Assembly (NCBI RefSeq): GCF_963678635.1
Contig: NC_087066.1
Coordinates: forward strand, 44,689,624 to 44,753,623
Direction: 5' to 3'
DNA: 64,000 bases
Origin: Symsagittifera roscoffensis
Taxonomy: Eukaryota; Xenacoelomorpha; Acoela; Convolutidae
How positions within the stretch are numbered: position 1 is the stretch's first letter; each line of letters opens with the position of its first letter. Positions 17,790-27,654 of this stretch are shown in pieces. A program made the position numbers and the translations under genes. The notes beneath the pieces were generated by a model that saw only the letters and a list, made by a program, of their open reading frames with translations, did no database searches and had not been told where the DNA came from.

Positions 17790-18600
17790 AATAAAAATCT
17801 TGTCAAAATTGTTTTTGTTTAAATCAAAATTTTTTTCAACGAACAAATTTGCAATTTTCAACACGTGTGCAAAAATTAACTCAGAATTTTTTCGCAAGAT
17901 GTAAATTTTGGTTTGATTTTTTCAATACGTTTGCAAAACATTTAATTAAACTTTTTTACAAGATGCAAAAACTGTTTTGGTTTTTTCAACAAGTGTGCAA
18001 AAAGTTTCAACAAATTTTTGTGTTAGATGCAAGTTTTTTCGTGGTTTTTTTGAAAACAAATGCAAAAATCTAATTTATTTTTTCTTATTCATATGCAAAA
18101 ATTGCAAAATTTTATTGTAAAAAACTTGTTAAATTAATGCTAACAATTTTTCATAATTGCTGACTTTGAGTACTATTCCCTATCTTAATACATTGTTTTT
18201 CCAATATTTTTGATCAATATACATGCAAAAAAGAGATTTTTTTATGATCAAAATTAAAACAAAGATTTGCATTTTATTTAATTATTAACAGTGCAAGAAA
18301 ATCCTCTTTCAGTTTTCTTTAAAATGCGAAAATATTTAACGAAATTTTTCTTAATTTGCGAGATTTTCTTTGATTTATTTAACAAGTAGGCAAAAAAAAT
18401 TATGAAAATTTTTGCATGGTGCAAAAATTAATGTAAAGTTTTTAACATGCTTGCAAAAATTGGTTTATCATTTTTTGCCATCTTTCTAACAAAATTCTAT
18501 TAAAGTATTTACCAGATGCATAATTAGTTTCATTTTTAACAAAGTTTTACCTTTGAAATTTCTTAATGAACTTTTCTATGATCTCTTTGTTCCTATCTCT
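17790..18600. repeat. AT-rich degenerate minisatellite with GCAAAAA/AAGATGCAAA words
   Basis: Imperfect units of about 55-70 bp repeat the pattern 'aagatgcaaa ... tttttcaa-a-gtgtgcaaaaa'. Examples are near 17868, 17930, 17995, 18055 and again near 18410-18460. No ORF is credible. Word ATCTTAATACAT at 18182-18193, preceded by TTCCC as in the right TIR, is an internal copy of the TIR iteron. It could be a replication-linked or spacer region between the two transcription blocks. Confidence 0.5.
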
Positions 18601-18671
18601 TGAAAATAAATTTACAAGATACAAAGATTATAAATTACAAAGCACAAGACAGTAACCAATTTATTTACAAA

Positions 18672-19118
18672 TCAAAGAGCTGTCGAGCAGCTGAAGAAAT
18701 TTTGCAAGTTCTCAATGGAGCGCAAAGCTGTCCTTGCCTCCATCACTGGTGGTTCGCTGACTGGAGTTCTTGGCTCAGAGAACCCCTCATCCTCTTCGAT
18801 TGTAATTGGGTTGTCCACAGATCCCTCTTCCCAAGGAAAGAGGAAATCGTCGAATGGTTGGGCCACATATCTAGAGTCAGGATTTTCGGGGTAGTTCATT
18901 CCCACATGCTCGGCCACTTCCTCCATCATTTGCATTTCTTCAAGTTGATTCTTTGTAGAAGGTACTTGCGTTATATGATGTTCGTTGAAATCCCTGCGCA
19001 TCACCTCCACCATATGCCAGACTTGGATTGGGATGTCCATTCGTGCCAGAAAAACTCCACAAACTGTTTCTCGCACTTGGATTTGTACTAAATCAGCCGA
19101 AAATTCCACCGAGAACAT
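18672..19118 (-). CDS. Acidic hypothetical protein, copy 2
   Basis: 148 aa, open. The N-terminus is globular-looking (VEFSADLVQIQVRETVCGVF, then MDIPIQVWHMVEVMRRDF). The C-terminal half is acidic and Pro/Ser-rich (FPWEEGSVDNPITIEEDEGF, SEPRTPVSEPP), like viral transactivators. I find no LxCxE pocket-protein motif. Function is unknown. It is transcribed leftward, away from PolB. Confidence 0.5.
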   Translation of the reverse strand: MFSVEFSADLVQIQVRETVCGVFLARMDIPIQVWHMVEVMRRDFNEHHITQVPSTKNQLEEMQMMEEVAEHVGMNYPENPDSRYVAQPFDDFLFPWEEGSVDNPITIEEDEGFSEPRTPVSEPPVMEARTALRSIENLQNFFSCSTAL

Positions 19119-19683
19119 AACTTTGTTGTTTTGTACTCAGAAGATCATTTTGAGCAATAAGTTGAGTTAATGAGTAAAAACAAGATTTACAGTTGAGAGG
19201 GCGAAAGTTGACTGTGGTTAAGTTGAAATTATTGTATTTAGAGCTGAGAGAGGAGGTAGTTGACGGTAGTTAAGTTGAAAATAAAATAATTTTTAGTTAA
19301 GAGAGAGGGGTGCCTTCAACTGGGATGTGTGGGTTTAACCAATCAGAAAAGATTTTCTTTATTTGGATTGTAGTCGTGTCCAATCCGATTTTAGTTTCTT
19401 TTTATGGAATTCTTATAGAAAACTCGTGTCCAATTGGAAACAAAGCTCCATTTTACACATTGTCGTTTCCAATCACAAAAATGTTCATTTTTGTTCAAGT
19501 TGGCGTATCCAATCAGAGGAACCTTTTAAGGACTTAAGTCTTCCAAATAAGTAAAAATATACACAAAAGCAATCGCAAAAATAAATGACCAAAAGTTGTT
19601 TGCTGTAAAAATAAGAAATATTGCCGATATAAGTAACAAAAGAAGAAAAATTAATGAAAATAGCATCTCTGCAAGTCTTCTCA
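19119..19683. other. Non-coding spacer in copy 2
   Basis: It contains purine-rich GAGAGAGG segments and a diffuse repeat of 'agttaagttgaaa' (near 19160, 19215 and 19275) and 'gtgtccaat-/ttccaatca' words (near 19375, 19425 and 19465, with gtatccaatcag at 19505). No gene is supported. Confidence 0.4.
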
Positions 19684-20240
19684 TCAAGTTAACTGAATTT
19701 TTTGTATATAATCGATGAGAAATTGTTGATTTTTCAGCAGATAGTCAAGTTCTTTGATTTTTATGTAGATTTGAGAGGATAACTCAAAATTGATGAATTT
19801 TTCAAAGCAAATCTCTGGAAATCTGATACCAAACCTGATCATGCAAGATTTTGAATTTTGAAAATCTTTAAAAACATGGAGGAATAAAGAACTTTGCTGG
19901 GGAGTTTTGACAAATTTGGGAGTTGGGTAGGGAATAAAAAGAGTCTTTGAAATATTATCGTACGACTTTTTTATTAACTTCAAGTTTTCTAAAATAAATA
20001 AAAAAAAATTTCTAGTCAGGTGTAACTCAGCAGTAAGTTTATAACTTTGATACGCAATATGTGGATCAAAAATAAATTCTTTGATTGAGTAAGTTTCCCT
20101 AAAGAGACCTTTACTTAGTCAAAGAACTCTATTTTGGGCAACATAAACGTCCAAAAAATTGTGAAAAAAGTAAGAATCTACATCTATTTCATCATTAAGG
20201 AAATCACACGGAATATTTTCTATTTCTTTTGTAGAGTAAT
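19684..20240 (-). pseudogene. Unrecognised gene divergent from PolB (one in-frame TGA)
   Basis: One frame runs with a single TGA (near 20120) from IENIPCDFLNDEIDVDSYFF through LFRETYSIKEFIFDPHIAYQ and TLFIPYPTPKFVKTPQQ to LKNQQFLIDYIQKIQLT. It covers about 180 codons, much longer than chance in this composition. It starts close to the CRE-bearing repeats at 20381-20530, so it and PolB may share a bidirectional promoter. The 5' end is uncertain because no ATG lies in frame before an upstream stop. No family recognised. Confidence 0.45.
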
Positions 20241-20380
20241 TTGAGAAAATTCAAATGTTTTTTAATTGACATTCTTCAAAAATGAATATTTTGGATCCAA
20301 AGTTATGTCTAGAAACTGCTTAGTTCTGATTGATTGAAAATGTTTCTGGAAAATTCTAGAACTTTCGAAGGTATGATTAC

Positions 20381-20547
20381 ATTACCATAAAAGTATTGTT
20401 GCGTGGGTGGTGACGTCACTTCTATTTAGAGAATGACGTCATTATCATAAAAGGAACATTGCGTAGGTGGTGACGTCACTTCTATTCAAAGAATGACCTC
20501 ATTACCATAAAAGGATAATTGCGTAGACATCATTGATAGTATAAATA
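20381..20547. promoter_or_regulatory. PolB promoter: 60-bp tandem repeats with CRE sites and a TATA box
   Basis: Units begin ATTACCATAAAAG or ATTATCATAAAAG at 20381, 20441 and 20501, an exact 60-bp period with the last unit partial. CRE consensus TGACGTCA is at 20411-20418, 20434-20441 and 20471-20478; a one-base variant TGACCTCA is at 20494-20501. The word (C)ATTGCGTAGGTGGTG precedes the second unit's CRE; a variant precedes the first. A TATA box TATAAATA lies at 20540-20547, 175 bp before the PolB ATG. CREB/ATF control is an inference from the consensus. Confidence 0.72.
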
Positions 20548-20721
20548 CACTTATTTTATTGGGTTAAGTCATTCATTTTGTTTGCCAATCAGAAACAGTC
20601 AACTGAATTTTACTTCAAATTTTACATTTCGTTACTTCACGAAAAATAGGGATTTTCTTTCAAATGGTACTTTACGTTTTTAAATTTGGAACATTTCAAA
20701 AGTCCCGATTACTTTTAGATA

Positions 20722-23700
20722 ATGCCTACCCTTAACCGAAACGAGAAAGTAAAGTGTGAACACTGTGGAAATATGTATACTCGTCAAAACGCAGCTCGAG
20801 ATCGAAAAAGATGTGAAAAACAAACGGAACATAAATGTCCAAACTGTCATTTTTATACAAAGAGCAAAGAGGAGATGGGTTATCATGTTCCCAAGAAGCA
20901 TGTTCAACCAAGATCGAAGCAGTCGACGGTTTGTCCTTCATGTGAACAAGAGTTTCCAAGTTACTACTCTCTCCAACAACATCGGAGAAAAGAACATGGA
21001 GCAAAACAACGGAAACCCAGTGATACGGTAGCCGACTTGAACAAGATTTTGGAGGAAGAAGGGGAAGATGGTGAAAAACTAAAGGAGGAATTTAGTGCTT
21101 GTCAACATTTTCTGGTGGATACGGAGATGGAAAATGGGAGACATAAGGTGTTTAACTTCCAAATGTCCAAGTTAGATACTAAAATAATTAACGAGAAACT
21201 TGAAGAAGTCTTCAACAAGCTCGATTCTGCAGCCAAAATCAACATTGCTCTGGGTTTCGTACTTCGAAATATTGAGACTGGTGAATATCGATATTTCTAC
21301 GCCCATGAAAACAATACTCTGTTTGAGAAAACCCACTTACTTTGTACGAAAGCGGATTTGATAACAATCCAAGGAAAAGTAGAAAAATTTGATATTGTGG
21401 AGCAATGTACCCAAGAACGCCAGAACACAAAGTGGCGATTCAAATTGATTACTAACGTTACAATTTTTGCTGCTTTGCTGAAAAACATCCCAATGGGATG
21501 TCCAGACTCTGTCTTACCCGAACCTCTACTGAAAAACCATTCTGTTAACTGTCTTTTATCTAACAAGGACGAGGAACCTTACAAAGATCAATTGTGTCTT
21601 TTCCACGCATTGGCAATTTACATGAACGGACACAAAGATCTCGACTCTCACACGTCCAGATACTTTACAGATTTTATATCAAAATCTGGTTAGGATCCTA
21701 AAAACTTTCGTGGAGTTTCTGTAGAAGACTTACCTTTTGTCTAGGAAATTGTTCAAAGGAACATCTTTATATACGATTTCGATATCCAAGAAGGAGAATA
21801 TGTAGGAGAACTAGCTCGACGAAGTCTTGGAAGATTTGACAAAATAGTCAAATTACTGAGATTTAACAATCATATCATTCATACAAATGATATTGATTCT
21901 TTCTTCAAGTGTTTCCGGTGTCTTAGTTGTGATACTTTCTTCAAAAGATCTGAGTTTCCCAACAAACATCTTCTGAGATGCAAGGAACGAGTGAAACATA
22001 TTTACCCAAAGAACCACTATGAGCTTGGGGAAACCTTGTTTGAAAAGCTAGAAGGATTCAATCTTCCAGTTTCTGAAGATAACAAAATTTAATAATCTAG
22101 CAAATTTCGATTTTGAGTCGATTTGTGTTCCCACAGAGGAAATAAAAGAGACGCAAACTACTACCTGGATTGGAAAACATGTCCCCATTTCAGTCTCTAT
22201 ATAATCGAATCTGATTGATGATCCCATCTTCTTGTACAACAAGGATCCACAGAACTTGATAATTGATTTTGTATCCAACCTCGAACTGTTAGCTGAAAAA
22301 AGTAAGTTGGAGATGAGAACAAAATTTCAAGATATTGAAAGAGCTGTCAATGAAAGAATGAAAAAGATCTTTGATCAGCTGAACGAACGTGGTAAAAAAT
22401 TTTCAAGTAATAAGTTCGAGTATGAAGACGAATGCATTGAAAATTCGGAAGAAGCAGATATGTCAACACAACTCTTGCCAATTCAGAAAAATCAACTCAT
22501 CGATTTGAAACAACATCTGGAGAGATATATAAATACTTTACCTGTTTTAACAGCGGTAAATATGATTTGAATTTGATCAAGTCCTACCTAATCCCCTATT
22601 TGATTCGCGATAAAGAGCAAGAAACATCCGTAATCAAAAAAGCAAATGATTTTATATCTTTCAAGTTTGGAGATGTACAATTTCTCGGAATAATGAAGTT
22701 TCTGGGAGGGGCAACTACTCTGGACTCCTTTCTCAAAGCCTATAAAGCTAGCGAAACGAAAGGATTCTTTCCCTATGAGTGGTTTGATAACCCAGACAAA
22801 CTTGACTTTCCTGGATTGCCACCGTATGAAGCCTTTTTCAGTAAACTTAGAAACAACAATCCTCTAGACAAAGACTTCATTGATTATGAGGAGCTTAGAA
22901 AGAGTGGGCTTGACGAACAGCAATCACTGAAAAAGCTTCAAATCAGGACTGTTCCTCCATCTGGTTTGGATAATTACAATTACTTACAAGAGACTTGGAA
23001 GAAAAGCGGAATGACAGTATTCAAAGACTTTTTGAAATGGTACAACAACAAAGATGTAGTTCCAACCCTGGAAGCAAGGCAATAAATGATTCAGTTGTAT
23101 CAAAACAGGGGATAGATATGTTAAAACTTGGATGCACACTTCCAAATCTAGCAAACATATGTCTACACAAATCCACAAACTACAAGTTTTATCCATTTTG
23201 CGAAAGTGATAAAGATTTGTGTGAAAAAATTAGAGAGGAAATGACTGGTGGTCCTTCCATTGTTATCACTCGAAAAGCTGTAGTTCATGAAACATACATC
23301 AGAAATTCATCAAATGTTTGTAAATCAATCGTTGGAATTGATGCAAGCCAGCTTTACCCTTTCTCAATGTGTCAAGATATGCCAACAGGACTGTACACGA
23401 GATGGGAGTTTGACACTGATATGCAGAAATTCAAGGCTAGACATAATCGAACTCGCAACTTTGAAAATATGGTCATGTCTTTCTATCAGGAAACAAGACC
23501 AGCATGTAAAGTTGAGAGCTTTTTCACATCTGGAAAACAGAAAAATATCGACTGTTTTAATGTGGACGGTTATTGTGATCACTGTAAGACAGTGTTTGAA
23601 GCAATGGGATGTTACTACCACTTCTGTTCCTATCAAGAAGCTCGTCCCTCCTTAACAGAACAGGATACTGAGCGAGGAAACAAGAAGAGAGAGATGGATG

Positions 23701-25070
23701 ATATGCGACGAGAATACATTAAAGAGAAAGGATACAAAGTGGAAGAAATGTGGGAGTGTGACTGGTGGGAAAGTTTCAAAACCGATGACAAGATGAAAAA
23801 TCACGTCAGAACCCAATTTCTCTACAAAAGACCTCTTTCTACAGACTCCCTTCTAGCAAAAATAAAAGATGGATCTCTTTTTGGTTACGTTCAGTGCGAC
23901 TTAGTTGTCCCAGATGTGCTAAAATCAAAATTTGCCAACTTTCCTCCAATTTTCAAAAACACTGAAGTTGGAACAAATTATATTGGAGACTACATGAAAA
24001 ACTATGCAATCGAAAACGAAATGTTAAAGCATCCCCAGAGAATGCTGATATCTAGTTTCAAGCTAGAAAATGGAACAGTTATAACTCCTCCTCTGTTCAA
24101 CTTTTATATGGAACTTGGATTGCAGTGCACCAAAATTTACCGTTTTGTTCAATATTCTCCTCGGAAATGCTTTAATAATTTCGTTCAGTCAGTGGTTGAT
24201 GCTAGAAGAGAAGGAGATGAAAACCCTTTGTCAGGAGTTGTAGCAGAAACAATGAAACTTTTGGGTAATTCCTCATATGGATATCAGATCATGGATAGAT
24301 CCAGGCATACAATCACAAAATATCTGAACGATGAAAAAACTCACAAGGCAATCAATTAGCCATTGTTCAAAATACTGAATACAGTTGAAAAAGACTTGTA
24401 TGAGGTGGAGCTGTTGAAATCAACCATTGAACACAGAGAACCCATCATCGTTGGATTTTTCATACTGCAGTATGCGAAACTGAGAATGTTGGAACTCTAC
24501 TATAACTTCTTCAACGAATTTTGTGATGTAAACAAATTTGAAGAGCTAGAGATGGACACAGACTCGCTTTACTTAGCTCTTGCTGAAGAAAATTTATACG
24601 ACTGAATCAAACCAGATAAGAGAGCTGCTTGGGAAAAAATGAGGGAAAATGATTGTAGAGACTCTTACAAGGCGGATGCAAAACCTAATTTCTTCCCTCG
24701 AACGTGTTGCAGTACGCTTAAAAAGCATGACAAGCGGGAGCCGGGACGTTTTAAAGAAGAATTTAAATGTACAGAAATGCTATGTTTGTGTAGCAAGACA
24801 TATTGCTGCTATGACAACAAGTCCGATAAGTTCAAACTTAGCAGTAAAGGACTAAATAAACGGGTTCTAGAAGATTCTGGAGACGGCCCCATGTCAAAAT
24901 ACAGGAGAGTGCTTGATGGAGCAATTAACGTTACATCTACTAACAGAGAATTCAGAACTATAAATCATATGGTAGCCACATATGAACAGACAAAGAAAGG
25001 ACTAAATTATTTTTATCCAAAAAGACAAGTACAAGATGACGGAATTCATACAAAACCATTGAACTTATAA
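20722..25070 (+). pseudogene. Protein-primed family-B DNA polymerase, copy 2
   Basis: Domains in order: an N-terminal pair of C2H2-like zinc fingers (CEHCGNMY, CPSCEQEFPSYYSLQQH); a conserved Maverick region ending DQLCLFHALAIYMNG; a further CxxC finger (CFRCLSCDTFF); exonuclease motif I ANFDFESICV near 22100; palm motif A SIVGIDASQLYPFSMC near 23330; an endonuclease-like insert (DGYCDHCKTVFEAMGCYY, EEMWECDWW); motif B KLLGNSSYGYQ near 24260; motif C EMDTDSLYLAL near 24550; and a C-terminus ending GIHTKPLNL. Catalytic residues survive, but stops (near 21692, 21743, 22202, 23083, 24358 and 24603) and frame changes (near 22085, 22560 and 23100) break it. It would replicate the element from its ends. 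Confidence 0.92.
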
Positions 25071-25146
25071 GAACTGTTCTGGTGTAGTAAATTTATTCAT
25101 GATGTCGTGTTATGTTGATTTTATGATATTAAAAAGTAAAATGTTG

Positions 25147-25744
25147 CGGTAAACTTGTTATACAATGCAGTGATTTCTATATTTTCATTGTAATTTAATT
25201 TTTTTTCTCAAAAACTTGACTTTTCGAACTTCAGTAGGTTTCAGAATAGATTCAGATGGATAGAAAGTAAATGTATCTAATAAATTTTTTTCAGATCAAA
25301 TTACACAAAATCTTATCGTGTTTTGAATTTTTTCGAAAAAATTTTAATTTTTTTTAAATAAAAATTCCAAATTTTTGCACAAAAACTCTTACCATTGACT
25401 TACCATGCACCAAAAAACTAAATACATAAATTTAATTCAACAATCTACTCGTACTTAACAACTAATTGTTCCCAATTAGATAACGCGCCCCCAAAAATTT
25501 TGCGAAAAAATTAAACATTTACACACAAAAACCAAAAAAAAATACGTTTTTTGTACCATTATCTTACCATCACACAAACCATAAAATCTTATCATCGGTA
25601 TTCCCTATCTGAATACATTGTAGACTCTATACCCAATCTTAATACATAGCATGAAAGACCGGAAATCTTTAACGTATCCTAATACATGGTGTCTTCCATG
25701 CAACCCCCCCCCCCCCCCCCTGATCACCTCCAACATCTACTACT
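25147..25744 (-). repeat. Right terminal inverted repeat of copy 2
   Basis: The reverse complement of the left TIR with scattered substitutions and length changes in homopolymers. It ends ...CCAACATCTACTACT followed by the CTTATT duplication. Its homology starts about 75 bp after the PolB stop. Confidence 0.9.
25607..25687 (-). repeat. Iteron-like triplet in right TIR
   Basis: ATCTTAATACAT or near variants at 25607-25618 (one mismatch), 25636-25647 (exact) and 25676-25687 (one mismatch), in inverted orientation to the left TIR set. Confidence 0.7.
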
Positions 25745-25750
25745 CTTATT
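25745..25750. repeat. Target-site duplication CTTATT (right)
   Basis: An exact copy of 8494-8499, immediately outside the right TIR. Confidence 0.93.
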
Positions 25751-26607
25751 GAAACTACTTAAAATGCATGTACGGTTTTCTTTATTTTCCCACCTACAGC
25801 CATAAGGTAGAAAATAAACAAAAACTATATATTGCAGCGACACGCACAAGTTTCGAGATGCAATGTAGGATGTTTGCTGCTCTAGTATGAAACAGTACCT
25901 GTGAAAAATTCGAGCATATATTTGAGAAGGCATATATTTGAAAAAAAAAAAACATGACAGTAGTATTGTAATCCGCCGTGTGTCCTTAGGGGGGGGGGTC
26001 TTTTCGACGGTAGGGGTCTTTGGGGTCCTACCAAAAGTAGGGTCCAAAAGGACCCATCTTTTTTAAAGACCCCCAAAGTACCCTGCCCAAAATAAAAAGA
26101 CCCACTCTCTTAGGACACCCGACAGACAAAAAACTTTGGTATTTATTTTCGCGCGGTGGTTAATTTTAATCCCTTTCAAACTTTACCACCACTAAATAAG
26201 TATGGATATAACCGGCTGCGGTTTTCTCGCTTATTTTTATCTATAAGCAAATCCTTTTCGTTCATATAAAAATGAGTTTACATAAGGTACCATTCATATT
26301 TCCTTTTTAAAAAATTTGGTAATTATTGTTCTTTTCTTTTTTCTTATTTTATTTTCAAACTTTTTTCCAACTCTCCCTTTTTTTTGACTTATACCACTTT
26401 GATTCTTTTAGCCTTACTATTAGCTTACTTTGGGAAACTAAATACGCATCCCTTCGCTCCTGCTTCAAGGGTGAGTTGCAATTACCAGTCTCTTTTGCGC
26501 CGGTCTATTTAACTTAAAACAATGTTTGTTGAATGTTTTATATTTACAAATGTACAGCCGTGACAAGTAACAAGGCAATTTAGCCGACATTTTTAAATGA
26601 AAAGGTT
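25751..26607. other. Intergenic flank right of copy 2
   Basis: No gene supported. A G/C-run segment at about 25965-26125 has CCTTAGGGGGGGGG and, further right, CTCTTAGGACACCC, giving an imperfect inverted arrangement similar to the foldback element at 7935-8152. The rest is pyrimidine-rich. Confidence 0.45.
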
Positions 26608-27150
26608 TTATTGATCAGTTTTATCAAGTTTTCTCTTTTTTTTCTGACTAGAACTAACAGACGCTTCTGTTAGAATGAATGGGTTATTGATAGGCGGAGG
26701 GTCTCTTGAACTGCTAGCTGCGCTTTCTTCTTGAAGCGCTTCCTCCCTATAGCTTTCTTGAAGAAAGCCGCAATCTGGGACCCGGAATTCCGGTGATTGC
26801 CAGCTTTCGCTGTTTTCGCTGCTATAAGTCGGGATATATGTCAACTGTGAGTTTGCCCACTCGCTTTCTTCCGCAATGGCCTCGAAGAACACATTTTCTT
26901 CTGTATACCTGTGTCCAAAGGGAAATGTAGCTATCCCGTCGAATAGTAAGAACCGCTTACTATCGAAGGGTGAAAGGGCAATTCGGTTCTGCGCTATGGT
27001 TATGTTGGTATGGGCTTTCGATTTTATTGAGTGAGTAGTTGTATAAACGAAGGGTTTTTCCACTCAGTAATGTTTCCCTGAACCTCTGGTGTGTAAGTTG
27101 CTGCTGGGAGTGTTGCACTACTGCTTTTGCACTCCTCTTGCTAGTTGAAT

Positions 27151-27654
27151 CTAATTGAAGAACAAAGATTAGCCCATAAACATATTTTAGCTTTGTAAGC
27201 CCATGAAAATTCGCAAGCCCAGTTCTAGTGTTATTATCGAAAACGGTTCCCAAATCTGAATGTTTTGAAGACTCAATATCTGATAACATTCCAATTTTTT
27301 CAATTCCAAAAAGTTTAAATATCTTGATTCATTCCAAATCATAAAAATTCCAAATCGTTTCATTATCAAAAAATCATTCCATGTCAAAATTTCAAATTTG
27401 TTCATGTCAAAATTTACAAAAGTGCGTTTGTGGTGAGTATTTGTTTAAAAAATTTTAAATGATGAACGGTTCTTCATTTTAAGTTTTTAAATGAAGAATT
27501 AGAGCCTTTCAGGGCTAGTTATGTCTAATTAAATTGACAGGGATCAACAAACGTTATTAATTTGGTCCCAACAAGATCCAAAACCCCAATGGATGGAACC
27601 CTTAATGTAAAGAAATGGAGGGGACTTGGAGAGGTGCTTTTTTTCAATACTAAC
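27151..27654 (-). other. Intron in the third-element PolB (504 bp)
   Basis: Donor GCAG/GTTAGT at 27654 and acceptor CAATTAG/ATTCAAC at 27151. Joining restores the expected frame from SLKYA to DSTSKRSAKAV, matching the usual continuity of this polymerase region. Confidence 0.65.

Larger units (their letters stand above)
8500..25744. mobile_element. Complete 17,245-bp Maverick/Polinton (copy 2)
   Basis: The ends are inverted copies starting AGTAGTAGATGTTGGAGG and are flanked by CTTATT on both sides. Inside are all diagnostic Maverick genes: protein-primed PolB, rve integrase, adenain-type protease, FtsK/HerA ATPase, major capsid and penton. Two outward-directed transcription blocks are present, minus-strand morphogenesis genes leading to the left TIR and plus-strand PolB leading to the right TIR. 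Several key genes are broken, so this copy is probably not autonomous now. The boundaries are unusually well preserved, which suggests an insertion young enough to keep its target duplication. Confidence 0.93.

Noticed and set aside
18672-19118. Rb-binding oncoprotein-like gene
   Set aside because: The protein is acidic, but no LxCxE motif is present; acidity alone is not enough.
427-25070. Possible genetic-code change with TGA read as Trp, because two Trp positions (penton copy 2, membrane protein copy 1) are TGA
   Set aside because: Other stops replace Lys, Glu, Ser, Tyr or Cys codons and include TAA and TAG, and frameshifts accompany them. Ordinary pseudogene decay explains all.
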